Source: Rhizobium sp. Pop5 (GTDB lineage: Bacteria; Pseudomonadota; Alphaproteobacteria; Rhizobiales; Rhizobiaceae). Taken from it: 64,000 nucleotides of DNA. Positions within the stretch are counted from its first letter, which is position 1, and each line of letters begins with the position of its first letter. Made by a program: the position numbers and the translations under genes. The stretch lies in contig NZ_CP099401.1 in assembly GCF_024721175.1 (NCBI RefSeq), positions 124,001-188,000 of the forward strand. The letters are read 5' to 3'. The notes beneath the pieces are model-generated. The model worked only from the letters and a program-made list of their open reading frames with translations. It was not told where the DNA came from and did not search any database. Shown here piece after piece: positions 53,048 through 62,656 of the stretch.

Positions 53048-53710
53048 ATGGCCGCGGCATTCGTTGACATTGCGCAAACCTGCGCGCCGATAGTGCAGGT
53101 TGAGACGCTTGCAGGCATCATAAGCCTTGAGAGCCGGTTTCAGCCGTTTGCCATTCGCATCAACAGCGGCCCGCCGCTTGCCGCCCAACCCGCATCGAAG
53201 GCGGAGGCGATCGAGGTCGCCACGTCTCTGATCGCCGATCATCAGGATATCCAGATCGGCCTTGGCGGTATCGGGATCGAGCAGCTTCAGAAACTGAAGC
53301 TCTCTGTCGCCGACGCCTTCGATCCCTGCCTGAACCTCAAGGCCACAGCCACGCTTCTTGACGGATATTATCGCGTCGCTTTGCGCGCGGGGAACGATCC
53401 GGCTCAGGCCGAGACGGTGATGCTCCAGTCCTACTACGGTCGTGATGATCCATCCCTCGGCGCCATGATCAAATACGACGAGCAGGTGCGCCGAGAAACG
53501 AAGCGGCTATCGCCGATGCTTGCCTCCCTTGCCATTGGCGAGCCGGATGGTCCGGTTCGGCCTGGCAAGCAGCCGCAAGATGAGGCGCCGCCGGCGCTTG
53601 CGAAACAATCCTCCCAAACTGCCGCGGCCGCATCCTGGAATGTTTTCAGCTCAAGGCGGCAATCCTCGGTTCTCGTTTTTCAGAATGATCGATCGGAGCA
53701 AAGCGAATGA
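53048..53710 (+). CDS. virB1: Lytic transglycosylase VirB1
   Basis: A 220-residue lytic transglycosylase domain protein. The catalytic glutamate is in IISLESRF near residue 28, and the family glycine/serine context (IGLGGIGIEQLQKL) follows. No signal peptide is visible at the chosen ATG, as in several conjugative VirB1 proteins. It locally opens peptidoglycan for assembly of the secretion channel. Its stop overlaps the VirB2 start. Confidence 0.88.
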   Translation: MAAAFVDIAQTCAPIVQVETLAGIISLESRFQPFAIRINSGPPLAAQPASKAEAIEVATSLIADHQDIQIGLGGIGIEQLQKLKLSVADAFDPCLNLKATATLLDGYYRVALRAGNDPAQAETVMLQSYYGRDDPSLGAMIKYDEQVRRETKRLSPMLASLAIGEPDGPVRPGKQPQDEAPPALAKQSSQTAAAASWNVFSSRRQSSVLVFQNDRSEQSE

Positions 53711-54006
53711 TCTCCAAAACCAGTCTTCGACCCCTTGCCGCATCCATCCTCATGGCGACTGCTATCCTCGCCTGCCTAGTCGAACCGGCCTTCGCCCAGG
53801 CTGCCGGTATCGAAACCGTGCTGCAGAACATCGTCGACATGCTGACCGGCAATATCGCCCGTCTGCTGGCGGTCATCGCCGTCATCATCATCTGCATCGC
53901 CTGGATGTTCGGTTACATGGACCTCAGGCGCGCCGGCTTCTGGATAATCGGGATCGGCGGGATTTTCGGCGCCACCGAGTTGGTCAACACCATCGTCGGC
54001 AGCTGA
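53707..54006 (+). CDS. virB2: VirB2-type pilin
   Basis: A 99-residue prepilin: signal peptide of ~32 residues ending AFAQA, then two hydrophobic segments (LLAVIAVIIICIAWMFGYM and AGFWIIGIGGIFGATELV) as in VirB2/TrbC major pilins. It overlaps virB1 by four bases. The mature subunit (~67 residues) forms the conjugative pilus. Confidence 0.9.
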   Translation: MISKTSLRPLAASILMATAILACLVEPAFAQAAGIETVLQNIVDMLTGNIARLLAVIAVIIICIAWMFGYMDLRRAGFWIIGIGGIFGATELVNTIVGS

Positions 54007-54013
54007 GCGTGTC

Positions 54014-54352
54014 ATGACGATCATTCCGAGCCTTGAAGACGATACGCTGTTTCTCGCCTGCACCCGCCCAGCGATGATTGCCGGCGTGACCATGGAGGCG
54101 ATGGGCGTCAACATCATGCTGACGACTGTCCTCTATATCACCGCGGGATCGATTGCCTATGCGCTGGTTGGGATCGTTTTCCATTTCCTGTTTCGCACCC
54201 TCGTCAAGTACGACCACAACATGTTCCGCATCCTGGTCGCGTGGGTCGAAACCCGTGGCCGCTCCCGCAACGTCGCCTATTGGGGCGGCGCCACGCTCTC
54301 GCCCCTGACGCTCACCCGGCGCTACGACGAAAGGGATTTGAGCCTTGGCTAA
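54014..54352 (+). CDS. virB3: VirB3-type inner-membrane protein
   Basis: A 112-residue protein with two closely spaced helices (GVNIMLTTVLYITAGSIAYALVGIVFHFLF) and a conserved RYDERDLSLG tail, typical of VirB3. It overlaps virB4 by eight bases. VirB3 works with VirB4 in pilus assembly. Confidence 0.9.
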   Translation: MTIIPSLEDDTLFLACTRPAMIAGVTMEAMGVNIMLTTVLYITAGSIAYALVGIVFHFLFRTLVKYDHNMFRILVAWVETRGRSRNVAYWGGATLSPLTLTRRYDERDLSLG

Positions 54353-56711
54353 TTTCGCGACGCTCCGGTCGCGCGAGCTCGGGCCGGAGACCTTCATTCC
54401 CTATGTCAGGCATGTCGACGAGACGACCATCGCGCTCGATTCCCGAGCGTTGATGACGATGATCGCGCTCGACGGTGTTTCCTTCGAAACATCAGACATC
54501 AGGGACCTCAACGGCCTGCACCGCAGTCTGAACACGCTTTATCGCAATATCGCCGACGAGCGGCTGGCGCTCTGGACGCATGTCGTGCGCCGCCGTGACA
54601 AAGACTATCCCGAGGGACGCTTCGCCAATGCCTTCTCCCACGACCTGAACGCCAGATATCGCGAGCGGATGGTGCGCGAAGACCTGTTTCGCAACGATCT
54701 CTACCTCAACCTCGTCTGGCACCCCGGCCGGGATCCTGCCAAAAAGGCGGCCAACCTTCTCTCCCAGCTGCGCAAGGCGCGCCGATCGGGCATCGAACTC
54801 GACGAGCATGCCCTGAAGCATCTGCGCGACCGCGTGGCGGACGTTGTCGCCGGCCTGCAGCGCTTCGAGCCGCGGCTGCTGACCCTTCATGAGCAGGACG
54901 GCATCCTGTTCTCCGAGCCGAGCGAAGTTCTTCACCAGATCGTCGGCGGCCGGCGGGAGCCGATCCCGTTGACGGAGGGACGGATTTCCTCGGCGATCTA
55001 TTCCGACCGGGTCATTTTCGGGCGCGAAACCGTCGAGATCCGTCACGAGGCTGACAGCCGCTATGCCGGCATGTTCGGCTTCAAGGAATATCCGGCCACC
55101 ACGCGCAGCGGCATGCTCGACGGCATTCTGACGGCACCTTTCGAACTCATCCTGACGCAATCCTTCGCTTTCGCCTCAAAGGCCGATGCCCGCACGATCA
55201 TGGGCCGCAAGCAGAACCAGATGGTGAGCGCCGGCGACAAGGCGGCCTCGCAGATCGCCGAACTCGGCGAGGCGATGGACGATCTCGAATCCAATCGCTT
55301 CGTTCTCGGGGAACATCATCTGGCGCTTGCCGTCTTCGCCCCGTCGGTCAAGGAACTGGTCGACCACATGGCGAAGGCCCGCGCCTATCTCACCAGCGGC
55401 GGCGCGGTCGTCGCCCGCGAGGATCTTGGGCTCGAGGCGGCCTGGTGGGCGCAACTGCCGGGCAATTTTCGCTATCGGGCGCGCTCAGGGGCAATCACCT
55501 CCCGCAACTTCGCAGCCCTTGCTCCCTATCATTCCTATCCCACCGGCCAGAAGGACGGCAATGAATGGGGACCGGCGGTCGCCATGCTCAAGACCGCGTC
55601 CGGCTCGCCCTTCTATTTCAATTTCCATCACGGCGATCTCGGCAACACCTTCGTCTGCGGCCCGTCGGGTGCCGGCAAGACGGTGCTGTTGAACTTCATG
55701 CTGTCTCAGCTCGAAAAGCATGATCCGCATATGGTTTTCTTCGACAAGGACCGCGGCGCCGATCTTTTCGTACGCGCGGCCGGCGGCACCTATCTGCCGC
55801 TGAAGAATGGCGTTGCCACCGGCTGCGCGCCGTTGAAAGCCCTGGAACTTACTGCGGAAAACAAGGTATTCCTCACCGGGTGGATCGCCAGGCTGGTCGG
55901 ATCCGCATCCGGCGAACTATCGATCACCGAGTTGCGCGACATCGCCTTGGCGGTCGACGGGGTGGCGGACCTGCCGGTGGAGCGTCGCTCCATCGGCGCC
56001 CTGCGCACCTTCCTCAACAATACCGATCCCGAGGGCATTGCTGCACGTCTCCGACGGTGGGAGAGGGGCGGGCCACTTGGCTGGGTCTTCGACAATCAGG
56101 CCGACGATATCGGCATCGGCGCCAAGTTCATCGGTTACGACATGACCGATTTCCTCGACAACGAGGAAATCCGCACGCCGTTGATGGCCTACCTGTTCTA
56201 TCGCATCGAGCAACTGATCGATGGCCGCCGCATCATCATCGTCATCGACGAGTTCTGGAAGGCGCTGCAGGACGAAGGTTTCCGCGATCTCGCCCAGAAC
56301 AAGCTCAAGACGATCCGCAAGCAGAACGGCCTGATGCTCTTTGCGACCCAGAGCCCGCGCGACGCTATCGTCTCGCCGATCGCTCATACGATCATCGAAC
56401 AGTGCCCGACGCAGATCTTCCTCCCGAACCCACGCGGCGACGGGGCCGACTATGTCGACGGATTCAAGCTGACCGAGCGCGAATTCGAGCTCGTCTCGCG
56501 CGAGCTGTCCGTCGAGAGCCGCCGGTTCATCGTCAAACAAGGGCACAACAGTGTTGTCGCCGAACTGAACCTCAACGGTTTCGACGACGAGCTCGCCATC
56601 CTCTCCGGCCGGGCGGCCAATGTGGAACTGGCCGACACGATCCGATCTGAGATCGGCGAGGGACCGGAGGACTGGCTTGCCGTGTTTCACCAGAAAAGGA
56701 GGACAGCATGA
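54345..56711 (+). CDS. virB4: VirB4 secretion ATPase
   Basis: A 788-residue VirB4/TrbE-family ATPase. The N-terminal half is the CagE/TrbE domain; the C-terminal half has Walker A CGPSGAGKT near residue 439, Walker B RIIIVIDEFWKALQ near 630 and the conserved LMLFATQSPRDAI segment after it. It begins with TTG (overlapping virB3) and ends overlapping virB5. It energises pilus biogenesis and substrate transfer at the inner membrane. Confidence 0.94.
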   Translation: MANFATLRSRELGPETFIPYVRHVDETTIALDSRALMTMIALDGVSFETSDIRDLNGLHRSLNTLYRNIADERLALWTHVVRRRDKDYPEGRFANAFSHDLNARYRERMVREDLFRNDLYLNLVWHPGRDPAKKAANLLSQLRKARRSGIELDEHALKHLRDRVADVVAGLQRFEPRLLTLHEQDGILFSEPSEVLHQIVGGRREPIPLTEGRISSAIYSDRVIFGRETVEIRHEADSRYAGMFGFKEYPATTRSGMLDGILTAPFELILTQSFAFASKADARTIMGRKQNQMVSAGDKAASQIAELGEAMDDLESNRFVLGEHHLALAVFAPSVKELVDHMAKARAYLTSGGAVVAREDLGLEAAWWAQLPGNFRYRARSGAITSRNFAALAPYHSYPTGQKDGNEWGPAVAMLKTASGSPFYFNFHHGDLGNTFVCGPSGAGKTVLLNFMLSQLEKHDPHMVFFDKDRGADLFVRAAGGTYLPLKNGVATGCAPLKALELTAENKVFLTGWIARLVGSASGELSITELRDIALAVDGVADLPVERRSIGALRTFLNNTDPEGIAARLRRWERGGPLGWVFDNQADDIGIGAKFIGYDMTDFLDNEEIRTPLMAYLFYRIEQLIDGRRIIIVIDEFWKALQDEGFRDLAQNKLKTIRKQNGLMLFATQSPRDAIVSPIAHTIIEQCPTQIFLPNPRGDGADYVDGFKLTEREFELVSRELSVESRRFIVKQGHNSVVAELNLNGFDDELAILSGRAANVELADTIRSEIGEGPEDWLAVFHQKRRTA

Positions 56712-57409
56712 TCCATACAGGCAGATTGAGGCCGTTGCTTGCATCGGCCGCCTTTGTGGCTTCAGCGGTGCTGACCTATGCCCAGGGTATCCCGGTCATC
56801 GATCAGACCTCGATCGCCAAGCAGATTGAGAGCATCACGCAGCTCAAGTCCCAGCTCGACACCTTGAACCAGCAGCTGCAGCAGGCCCAACAGCTCTACG
56901 GATCGCTGAACAAGATCACCAACATGGCTGATGTCGCCAACCTGCTGAACGATCCGTCGATCCGCAAGGCGCTGCCGCAGGATTTCAACGCGATCGAGGG
57001 GCTGTTCAAAGGGTCTGGCAGCGGCGTCTTCGGCAGTTCCGCCTCGAAATTCCTTCAGGACAACTCCAGCTATCGCACCGATGCCGACGATTTCTATGCG
57101 CAGGAGTTGTCGCGCATCCAGAACCAGAACGCCGGGCAGATGAGCCTCGGCCAGCAGATCTACGATGCCGCCACCAAGCGTATCGATGGCATCGATGAGC
57201 TTCGCGAGAAGATCTCAAGCGCGGTCGACGCCAAGGACATCGCCGATCTTCAAGCGCGTCTGCAGGCCGAGACCGCCTTCCTGCAGACTGACGTCCTGCG
57301 CATTCAGGGCCTGCAGATGGTCCAGCAGGCCCAGGTGCAGGTCGACGACCAGCGCAAGGCCGAAGACTGGCGCAAGCGCATGGACACGATGGGAGCGACG
57401 CTCAAATGA
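56708..57409 (+). CDS. virB5: VirB5-type minor pilus protein
   Basis: A 233-residue secreted protein with a signal peptide (cleavage near TYAQG) and a mostly coiled-coil mature part (SITQLKSQLDTLNQQLQQAQQLYGSL). The family end AQVQVDDQRKAEDWRKRMD is present. VirB5 sits at the pilus tip and helps contact recipients. It overlaps virB4 by four bases. Confidence 0.9.
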   Translation: MIHTGRLRPLLASAAFVASAVLTYAQGIPVIDQTSIAKQIESITQLKSQLDTLNQQLQQAQQLYGSLNKITNMADVANLLNDPSIRKALPQDFNAIEGLFKGSGSGVFGSSASKFLQDNSSYRTDADDFYAQELSRIQNQNAGQMSLGQQIYDAATKRIDGIDELREKISSAVDAKDIADLQARLQAETAFLQTDVLRIQGLQMVQQAQVQVDDQRKAEDWRKRMDTMGATLK

Positions 57410-57431
57410 GCGGTTTCTTTCTGGCGCTGCC

Positions 57432-57638
57432 ATGCTTCTCCTGGCGGCCTGTTCCCCGCAGGCCGATAGGGTTTACACCGTCGATGAACTTGCGGCCAAC
57501 GATGCTCTGCTCGCAAAAATCATCGGGGAATGCCGCAACAATCCCGGCGAACTCCGCGACATGCCCAATTGCCGCAATGCCGAGGCCGCGGACAGCAAGT
57601 TGCGGCTGGAGCGCATGCGCAAGTCGCTCGGGGGCTGA
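57432..57638 (+). CDS. eexN: EexN-like entry exclusion lipoprotein
   Basis: A 68-residue lipoprotein: MLLLAACSPQ gives a lipobox with Cys7. A short domain with two cysteines follows (KIIGECRNNPGELRDMPNCRNAE), as in EexN proteins of IncN-like systems. The signal is unusually short from this ATG; translation may start at a non-ATG codon upstream, in the VirB5 end. EexN prevents redundant mating. The placement between VirB5 and VirB6 matches other plasmids. Confidence 0.75.
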   Translation: MLLLAACSPQADRVYTVDELAANDALLAKIIGECRNNPGELRDMPNCRNAEAADSKLRLERMRKSLGG

Positions 57639-57641
57639 GCG

Positions 57642-58574
57642 ATGTATCAGGTCTTCAGCTTCGTCGATGGGCAGTTCAAGACACCGTTGGAAAACTTCAT
57701 TTCCTCCGGTACATCGAATATCGCCAGCTGGGTCAGCGGCCCGCTGACGGCGGCGCTTACGCTCTATGTCGTGCTCTATGGCTACCTCGTTCTGCGCGGC
57801 TCCGTGCAGGAACCGATCCTCGAATTCGCCTTCCGGGCGATGAAGCTCGCCATCATCGTCATGCTCGTCAGGAATGCCGGCGACTATCAGACCTACGTCA
57901 CCAATATCTTTTTCGACGCGCTGCCAAAGGAGATTTCGCAGGCGCTGAACTCCGGCGCGGCGCCGAGCGCATCGACCTTCGACAGTCTGCTCGATAAGGG
58001 CCAGAAATGCGCTTACGAGATATGGTCCCGTGCCTCCTGGCCGGTCGATATCGTCACCGGCATCGGCGGCATGATGGTCATTGGTGCCAGTTTCATCGTG
58101 GCAGCGATCGGCTACATCGTTTCGCTCTATGCACGGCTGGCGCTAGCCATCGTCCTGGCGATCGGCCCGATCTTCATCGCGCTCGCTATGTTCCAATCGA
58201 CCCGCCGTTTCACCGAATCCTGGATCGGCCAGCTTGTCAATTTCGTCATCCTGCAGGTCTTGGTCGTTGCCATCGGATCGCTGCTGATCACCTGCATCGA
58301 TACGACGTTTACGGCGATCGAAGGCTATAGCGACGTGCTGATGCGCCCGATCGCGCTCTGCGCCATCTGCCTTGCCGCCCTTTACGTCTTCTATCAGCTG
58401 CCCGGCATCGCTTCCGCACTTGCGGCGGGCGGGGCGTCGCTCACCTACGGCTATGGCGCTGCTCGTGATGCACATGAAAGCACGCTCGCCTGGGCGACAT
58501 CCCACACGGCCAGAGCGGTCGGCCGTGGAGCGCGTTCCGTCGGCCGTCGCATGACTCCGGGCCGGAGTGAATGA
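57642..58574 (+). CDS. virB6: VirB6-type channel protein
   Basis: A 310-residue polytopic membrane protein with about five to six helices. The central periplasmic loop lies near residues 100-140, and the conserved stretch LALAIVLAIGPIFIALAMFQSTRRFTESWIGQ is present. It belongs to the TrbL/VirB6 family and forms part of the inner-membrane translocation pore. It begins three bases after the EexN-like gene. Confidence 0.92.
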   Translation: MYQVFSFVDGQFKTPLENFISSGTSNIASWVSGPLTAALTLYVVLYGYLVLRGSVQEPILEFAFRAMKLAIIVMLVRNAGDYQTYVTNIFFDALPKEISQALNSGAAPSASTFDSLLDKGQKCAYEIWSRASWPVDIVTGIGGMMVIGASFIVAAIGYIVSLYARLALAIVLAIGPIFIALAMFQSTRRFTESWIGQLVNFVILQVLVVAIGSLLITCIDTTFTAIEGYSDVLMRPIALCAICLAALYVFYQLPGIASALAAGGASLTYGYGAARDAHESTLAWATSHTARAVGRGARSVGRRMTPGRSE

Positions 58575-58614
58575 CGGCCACAACGCTCAAGACAATTGGA
58601 CAGGTTATTTCCGA

Positions 58615-58905
58615 ATGATCCGTATCGTTTTATCGCTTTTGCTGACCGCTGGCCTCGTAGGCTGCGGCTCGATTTCCCACCCTCTGCCCAAATGTGATGG
58701 TTATTCCCGCCGGCAGTTGAACCGCTCGATGTGGCAGTGGCAAGACCGAGATAATGGGGCAACAAAGCAGCCGACGACCGGCGCTGTTCCCGCGGAGCCG
58801 ACCATTCACGCCGCCGCCTATGTGCAGGATCCGCCCGCTGCTATGTCGGCCGCCTTCGCACATTTCGATGTCGCGGGCTCCTACCGTCCATGCGAGGGCA
58901 AGTGA
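58615..58905 (+). CDS. Small VirB7-like lipoprotein
   Basis: A 96-residue lipoprotein with a clear signal and lipobox (MIRIVLSLLLTAGLVGCGS; Cys17). The rest is proline- and alanine-rich and holds two further cysteines (KCDGYSRRQLNRSMW, YRPCEGK). The position between VirB6 and VirB8 is that of VirB7, but it is longer and its sequence is unlike Agrobacterium VirB7. The ATG at 58615 is chosen because the lipobox needs it. Confidence 0.75.
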   Translation: MIRIVLSLLLTAGLVGCGSISHPLPKCDGYSRRQLNRSMWQWQDRDNGATKQPTTGAVPAEPTIHAAAYVQDPPAAMSAAFAHFDVAGSYRPCEGK

Positions 58906-58906
58906 T

Positions 58907-59578
58907 ATGGTGACCACACATAATTTGAAGAGTTATTTCGACAAGGCCCGCCGGTTCGATCAGGACCGCATGATCCAAGTCGAGCGTTCCGCCCGCATTG
59001 CCTGGTTCGTCGCCATTTGTGCCGGCACCCTTGCTGCCGTCTCCGTATTTGCAGTCGCCGGCCTTACCCCTCTGAAAACCGTCGAACCCTTCGTCGTGCG
59101 GGTCGATAATTCCACCGGCATCGTCGATGTCGTCTCGGCGTTGACATCGACGGCCGGCACCTACGACGAGGCCGTCACCAAATATTTTGCCGCCAAATAT
59201 ATTCGCGCCCGCGAAGGTTACGTCTGGAGCGAGGGCGAGGAGAATTTTCGCACCGTCGCCTTGCTGTCGACGCAGCCCGAGCAGACGCGGTTTGCAGCGC
59301 TCTACCGCGGCAGCAATCCGGATTCGCCGCAGAACATTTATGGCCGCAGCGCGACCTCGCGGATCAACATCGTTTCCATCTCGCTGATCAACGCCAATGT
59401 GGCATCCGTCCGCTATATCAGAACCGTGACCGGTGGTGACGAGGTGCGCACCACGCATTGGGTTGCGACCCTGACCTTTTCTTATGCCAACGCCCCGATG
59501 TCCTCGACCGATCGGCTGATCAATCCGCTCGGCTTCGTCGTCAGCGAATATCGCGCCGATCCGGAGGCCATCAATTGA
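58907..59578 (+). CDS. virB8: VirB8-type scaffold protein
   Basis: A 223-residue bitopic protein: cytoplasmic tail, one helix (residues ~26-48, IAWFVAICAGTLAAVSVFAVAG) and the NTF2-like periplasmic domain (VSALTSTAGTYDEAVTKYF, YVWSEGEENFRTVALLS, SATSRINIVSISLIN). It nucleates the inner-membrane complex. The ATG at 58907 fits the family start; the frame extension upstream overlaps the lipoprotein gene. Confidence 0.92.
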   Translation: MVTTHNLKSYFDKARRFDQDRMIQVERSARIAWFVAICAGTLAAVSVFAVAGLTPLKTVEPFVVRVDNSTGIVDVVSALTSTAGTYDEAVTKYFAAKYIRAREGYVWSEGEENFRTVALLSTQPEQTRFAALYRGSNPDSPQNIYGRSATSRINIVSISLINANVASVRYIRTVTGGDEVRTTHWVATLTFSYANAPMSSTDRLINPLGFVVSEYRADPEAIN

Positions 59579-60432
59579 GACCGCACATTCTCCTTCCGCT
59601 TATCCTGGCCGGCACCATTTCTTTGCCGGCGCTCGCCCTCGAAACGCCCCGCGGCGCGGCGCAGGATAGCCGCATCCGTTTCGTTGATTACCAACCCTAC
59701 AACATCACCAAAGTCGTCGGCACGCTGCGGTCTTCGGTGCAGATCGAATTCGCCGCCGACGAGGAAATTGCGCATGTCGCTCTCGGCAACAGCGTTGCGT
59801 GGGAAGTGGCGCCCGCCGGCAACATCCTGTTCCTGAAGCCCAGGGAAAACCAGCCGGTGACGAATATCTCCGTCGTGACGACACGACGGGACGGATCGAC
59901 CCGCAGCTATCAGATGGAACTCACCGTCCGCGACGGCAGCGTCGAAGCCGGGCAGAACACTTATTTCTATGTGAAATACCGCTACCCCACGGATGAAGCC
60001 GAGCGGCGCCGGCAGGAAGCGGCTGCACGTACGCAGGCGGTGCAGGCCGGCGAGGCCGATCGCGTGCTTGCCCTTCACGAAGCCTACGGACCGCGCAACT
60101 GGCGCTACTCGGCGCAGGGATCCCAGGCGCTGGAGCCGCAAGCCGTTTATGACAACGGCAAGGTCACGACCTTCGCCTTCGTCGGAAACCAGGAAATGCC
60201 AGCGATCTACATCGAAAACTCCGACGGCACCGAGAGCCTGGTCCCCAAATCCATCGATGGCAATCTCGTCCTCGTTCACGCAATCAGCCGGAAGTTCATT
60301 CTTCGCCGGGGCGGCGACGTCCTCTGCGTCTTCAATGAAGCTTATGATCGCGTCGGCATCAATCCCGAGACCAACACGACGTCACCGTCGGTCGAGCGCG
60401 TCGTCAAGGTGCCGCCCGACACAGCGCGATAG
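59575..60432 (+). CDS. virB9: VirB9-type outer-membrane core protein
   Basis: A 285-residue exported protein, starting with TTG in the TTGA overlap with virB8. It has a signal peptide (cleavage near PALAL), the N-terminal beta domain (IRFVDYQPYNITKVVGTLRSSVQIEF) and the C-terminal domain that binds VirB7/VirB10 (NWRYSAQGSQALEPQAVYD, TFAFVGNQEMPAIY, KFILRRGGDVLCVFNEAY). It is part of the outer-membrane core. Confidence 0.92.
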   Translation: MRPHILLPLILAGTISLPALALETPRGAAQDSRIRFVDYQPYNITKVVGTLRSSVQIEFAADEEIAHVALGNSVAWEVAPAGNILFLKPRENQPVTNISVVTTRRDGSTRSYQMELTVRDGSVEAGQNTYFYVKYRYPTDEAERRRQEAAARTQAVQAGEADRVLALHEAYGPRNWRYSAQGSQALEPQAVYDNGKVTTFAFVGNQEMPAIYIENSDGTESLVPKSIDGNLVLVHAISRKFILRRGGDVLCVFNEAYDRVGINPETNTTSPSVERVVKVPPDTAR

Positions 60433-60440
60433 GAGTTGAT

Positions 60441-61616
60441 ATGGCCGAGGAAGAGATTACCCAGATCCCGGGCGAACGCGCCGAGACGTCGGCCGGTGGA
60501 AGGCTCGACAACAACCCGATCCTCAAACGCGGCGCCGTCGCACTGGCGATCGTCGTCTTTGTCGCCTTCGCGCTCTGGTCGATGCGAGGGCAGGATAAAC
60601 CCTCGGATGGCGCCCAGCCCGAGCGGGTGGTCATCCGCCAGACGACGGATTTCGAGCCTGCCAAGGAACCGGTCCAGCCTGTAGCGCCTCTTCCGCAGGT
60701 TCAACTGCCGACACCCGCCGTCACAGAACAAGCGCCGACCGACGACGGCAAGCTGCTCGACGCTGCCCGCCGTGCCCCGGTCATCGCCTATGGCGGCGAG
60801 AAATCGCCGGCGCCGCGGCGGCAGGATCAAGATGCGGCGACGGATCAGGCTTCGAACTACGTGCCGCTCGGCGCCAATACTGGTGGCTTCGCCTCGCAGG
60901 GCGAAAACGAGGACCAGCGTTTCAACCGCTTGCTGATGCCGACACAGCTGCAGGGATCGCGTGCCGGCACACTTGGTAACCGCGATTTCATCGTGGCGAT
61001 GGGAACGTCCATTCCTTGCGTTCTCGAGACGGCGCTCTCCTCCGATCAGCCGGGGTTCACGAGCTGCGTCATCAACCGGGACATCCTGTCCGATAACGGC
61101 CGCGTCGTGTTGATGGAAAAAGGCACGCAGGTCGTCGGCGAATATCGCGGCGGTCTTCGCCGCGGACAGAAGCGCCTGTTCGTTCTCTGGAATCGCGCGA
61201 AGACGCCGAAAGGCGTGATCATCACTTTGGCGTCGCCGGCAACCGATGCCCTCGGCCGGGCCGGCGTCGACGGCTATGTCGACACCCATTGGTGGGAACG
61301 GTTCGGCAGCGCAATGCTCCTGTCGATCGTCGGCGATGCCAGCTCTTATGCCAGCAGCCGGCTGCAGGACAGCGATGTCGACGCGCAAAATACCACCAGC
61401 GCCGGTCAGCAGGCTGCGGCGATCGCCGTCGAGCAATCGATCAACATTCCGCCGACCCTCATGAAACATCAGGGCGAACTGGTCTCGATCTTCGTCGCCC
61501 GCGACCTCGATTTCTCGAGCGTTTACCGGCTTCGCGTGACCGAGCCCCGCAATCGAGTCTACGACCGCGCGGTGCTTGGTGATTTCAGCCCCTCCTCAAA
61601 GCTCGTCACGAAATAG
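60441..61616 (+). CDS. virB10: VirB10-type envelope-spanning protein
   Basis: A 391-residue protein with a cytoplasmic tail, one helix (residues ~31-48, GAVALAIVVFVAFALWSM), a proline-rich periplasmic stretch (~70-100) and the C-terminal beta-barrel domain (GTSIPCVLETALSSDQPG, VLMEKGTQVVGEYRGG, GVDGYVDTHWWERFGSAMLLS). VirB10 bridges both membranes and senses ATPase energy. Confidence 0.93.
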   Translation: MAEEEITQIPGERAETSAGGRLDNNPILKRGAVALAIVVFVAFALWSMRGQDKPSDGAQPERVVIRQTTDFEPAKEPVQPVAPLPQVQLPTPAVTEQAPTDDGKLLDAARRAPVIAYGGEKSPAPRRQDQDAATDQASNYVPLGANTGGFASQGENEDQRFNRLLMPTQLQGSRAGTLGNRDFIVAMGTSIPCVLETALSSDQPGFTSCVINRDILSDNGRVVLMEKGTQVVGEYRGGLRRGQKRLFVLWNRAKTPKGVIITLASPATDALGRAGVDGYVDTHWWERFGSAMLLSIVGDASSYASSRLQDSDVDAQNTTSAGQQAAAIAVEQSINIPPTLMKHQGELVSIFVARDLDFSSVYRLRVTEPRNRVYDRAVLGDFSPSSKLVTK

Positions 61617-61624
61617 GTTCGCCG

Positions 61625-62656
61625 ATGACTGAAGCTGCCGACTCCGGCGTCGTGCGGGAACTGCTGTTGCCGCTCGCCCGCTTCCTGCGCGACAAGACGC
61701 TCTATGAGGTCATCGTCAACTGGCCGGGGCAGGTTGTCACGGAGGGCAGGGAGGGATGGCAAACGCGCGACGTGCCGGAGCTGTCCTACGACAGGCTGAT
61801 GCGTCTCGCCCGCGCGGTCGCAAGCTTCTCCAACCAATCGATCGATGAGACGCGGCCGCTCCTGTCGGCGACCTTGCCTGACGATGAGCGGATTCAGATC
61901 GTCATCCCGCCGGCAACGACGAAGGGAACCGTCAGCATTACCATTCGCAAGCCATCCTCCGTGTCGTTGACCCTCGAGGATCTCGATCATGGGGGATTGT
62001 TCGCCGATGTCGCGCCGGCCGAAGGCGACGGCAGCCGAACGGACCATAGGCTGTTGGAATATTATCGGATCGGCGCCTACAAGGCGTTTCTACGGGAGGC
62101 GGTGTTTGCAAGGAAGAACATCATCATCTCCGGCGCTACCGGGTCGGGAAAGACAACGCTATCGAAAGCCCTAATCCGCTATATTCCGCAAAGCGAGCGG
62201 ATCATTTCCATCGAGGACACACCGGAACTGGTGGTCCCGCAGCCGAACCATGTTCGTCTCTTCTATTCCAAGGGAGGGCAGGGGCTCGCCAAAGTCGGTG
62301 CCAAGGACCTGCTCGAATCCTGCCTGCGCATGCGGCCCGACCGCATCCTGCTGCAGGAGTTGCGAGACGGGACGGCCTTCTACTACATTCGCAACGTCAA
62401 CTCCGGCCATCCCGGCTCGATCACCACGGTCCACGCCGATTCCGCACGCCTCGCTTTCGAACAACTGACATTGCTGGTCAAGGAGTCGGAGGGCGGCGGG
62501 GACCTCGAACGGCACGACATCCGCGAGATGCTGGCGATCGCGGTCGACATCATCGTCCAATGCAAGCGGATCGACGGTCGGTTTCGGGTGAGCGAGATCT
62601 ACTATCGAGGCGCCGCTGAGGCGATGACAACGGCAGCAGGTCACTATTCTGAGTGA
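61625..62656 (+). CDS. virB11: VirB11-type secretion ATPase
   Basis: A 343-residue hexameric ATPase of the VirB11/PilT group. Walker A SGATGSGKTT lies near residue 171, the Asp box region IISIEDTPELVVP near 196, Walker B-like RMRPDRILLQELRDG near 237 and the His box NSGHPGSITTVHAD near 260. It begins eight bases after virB10 and closes the operon. VirD4 coupling protein and relaxase genes are not in this window. Confidence 0.94.
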   Translation: MTEAADSGVVRELLLPLARFLRDKTLYEVIVNWPGQVVTEGREGWQTRDVPELSYDRLMRLARAVASFSNQSIDETRPLLSATLPDDERIQIVIPPATTKGTVSITIRKPSSVSLTLEDLDHGGLFADVAPAEGDGSRTDHRLLEYYRIGAYKAFLREAVFARKNIIISGATGSGKTTLSKALIRYIPQSERIISIEDTPELVVPQPNHVRLFYSKGGQGLAKVGAKDLLESCLRMRPDRILLQELRDGTAFYYIRNVNSGHPGSITTVHADSARLAFEQLTLLVKESEGGGDLERHDIREMLAIAVDIIVQCKRIDGRFRVSEIYYRGAAEAMTTAAGHYSE

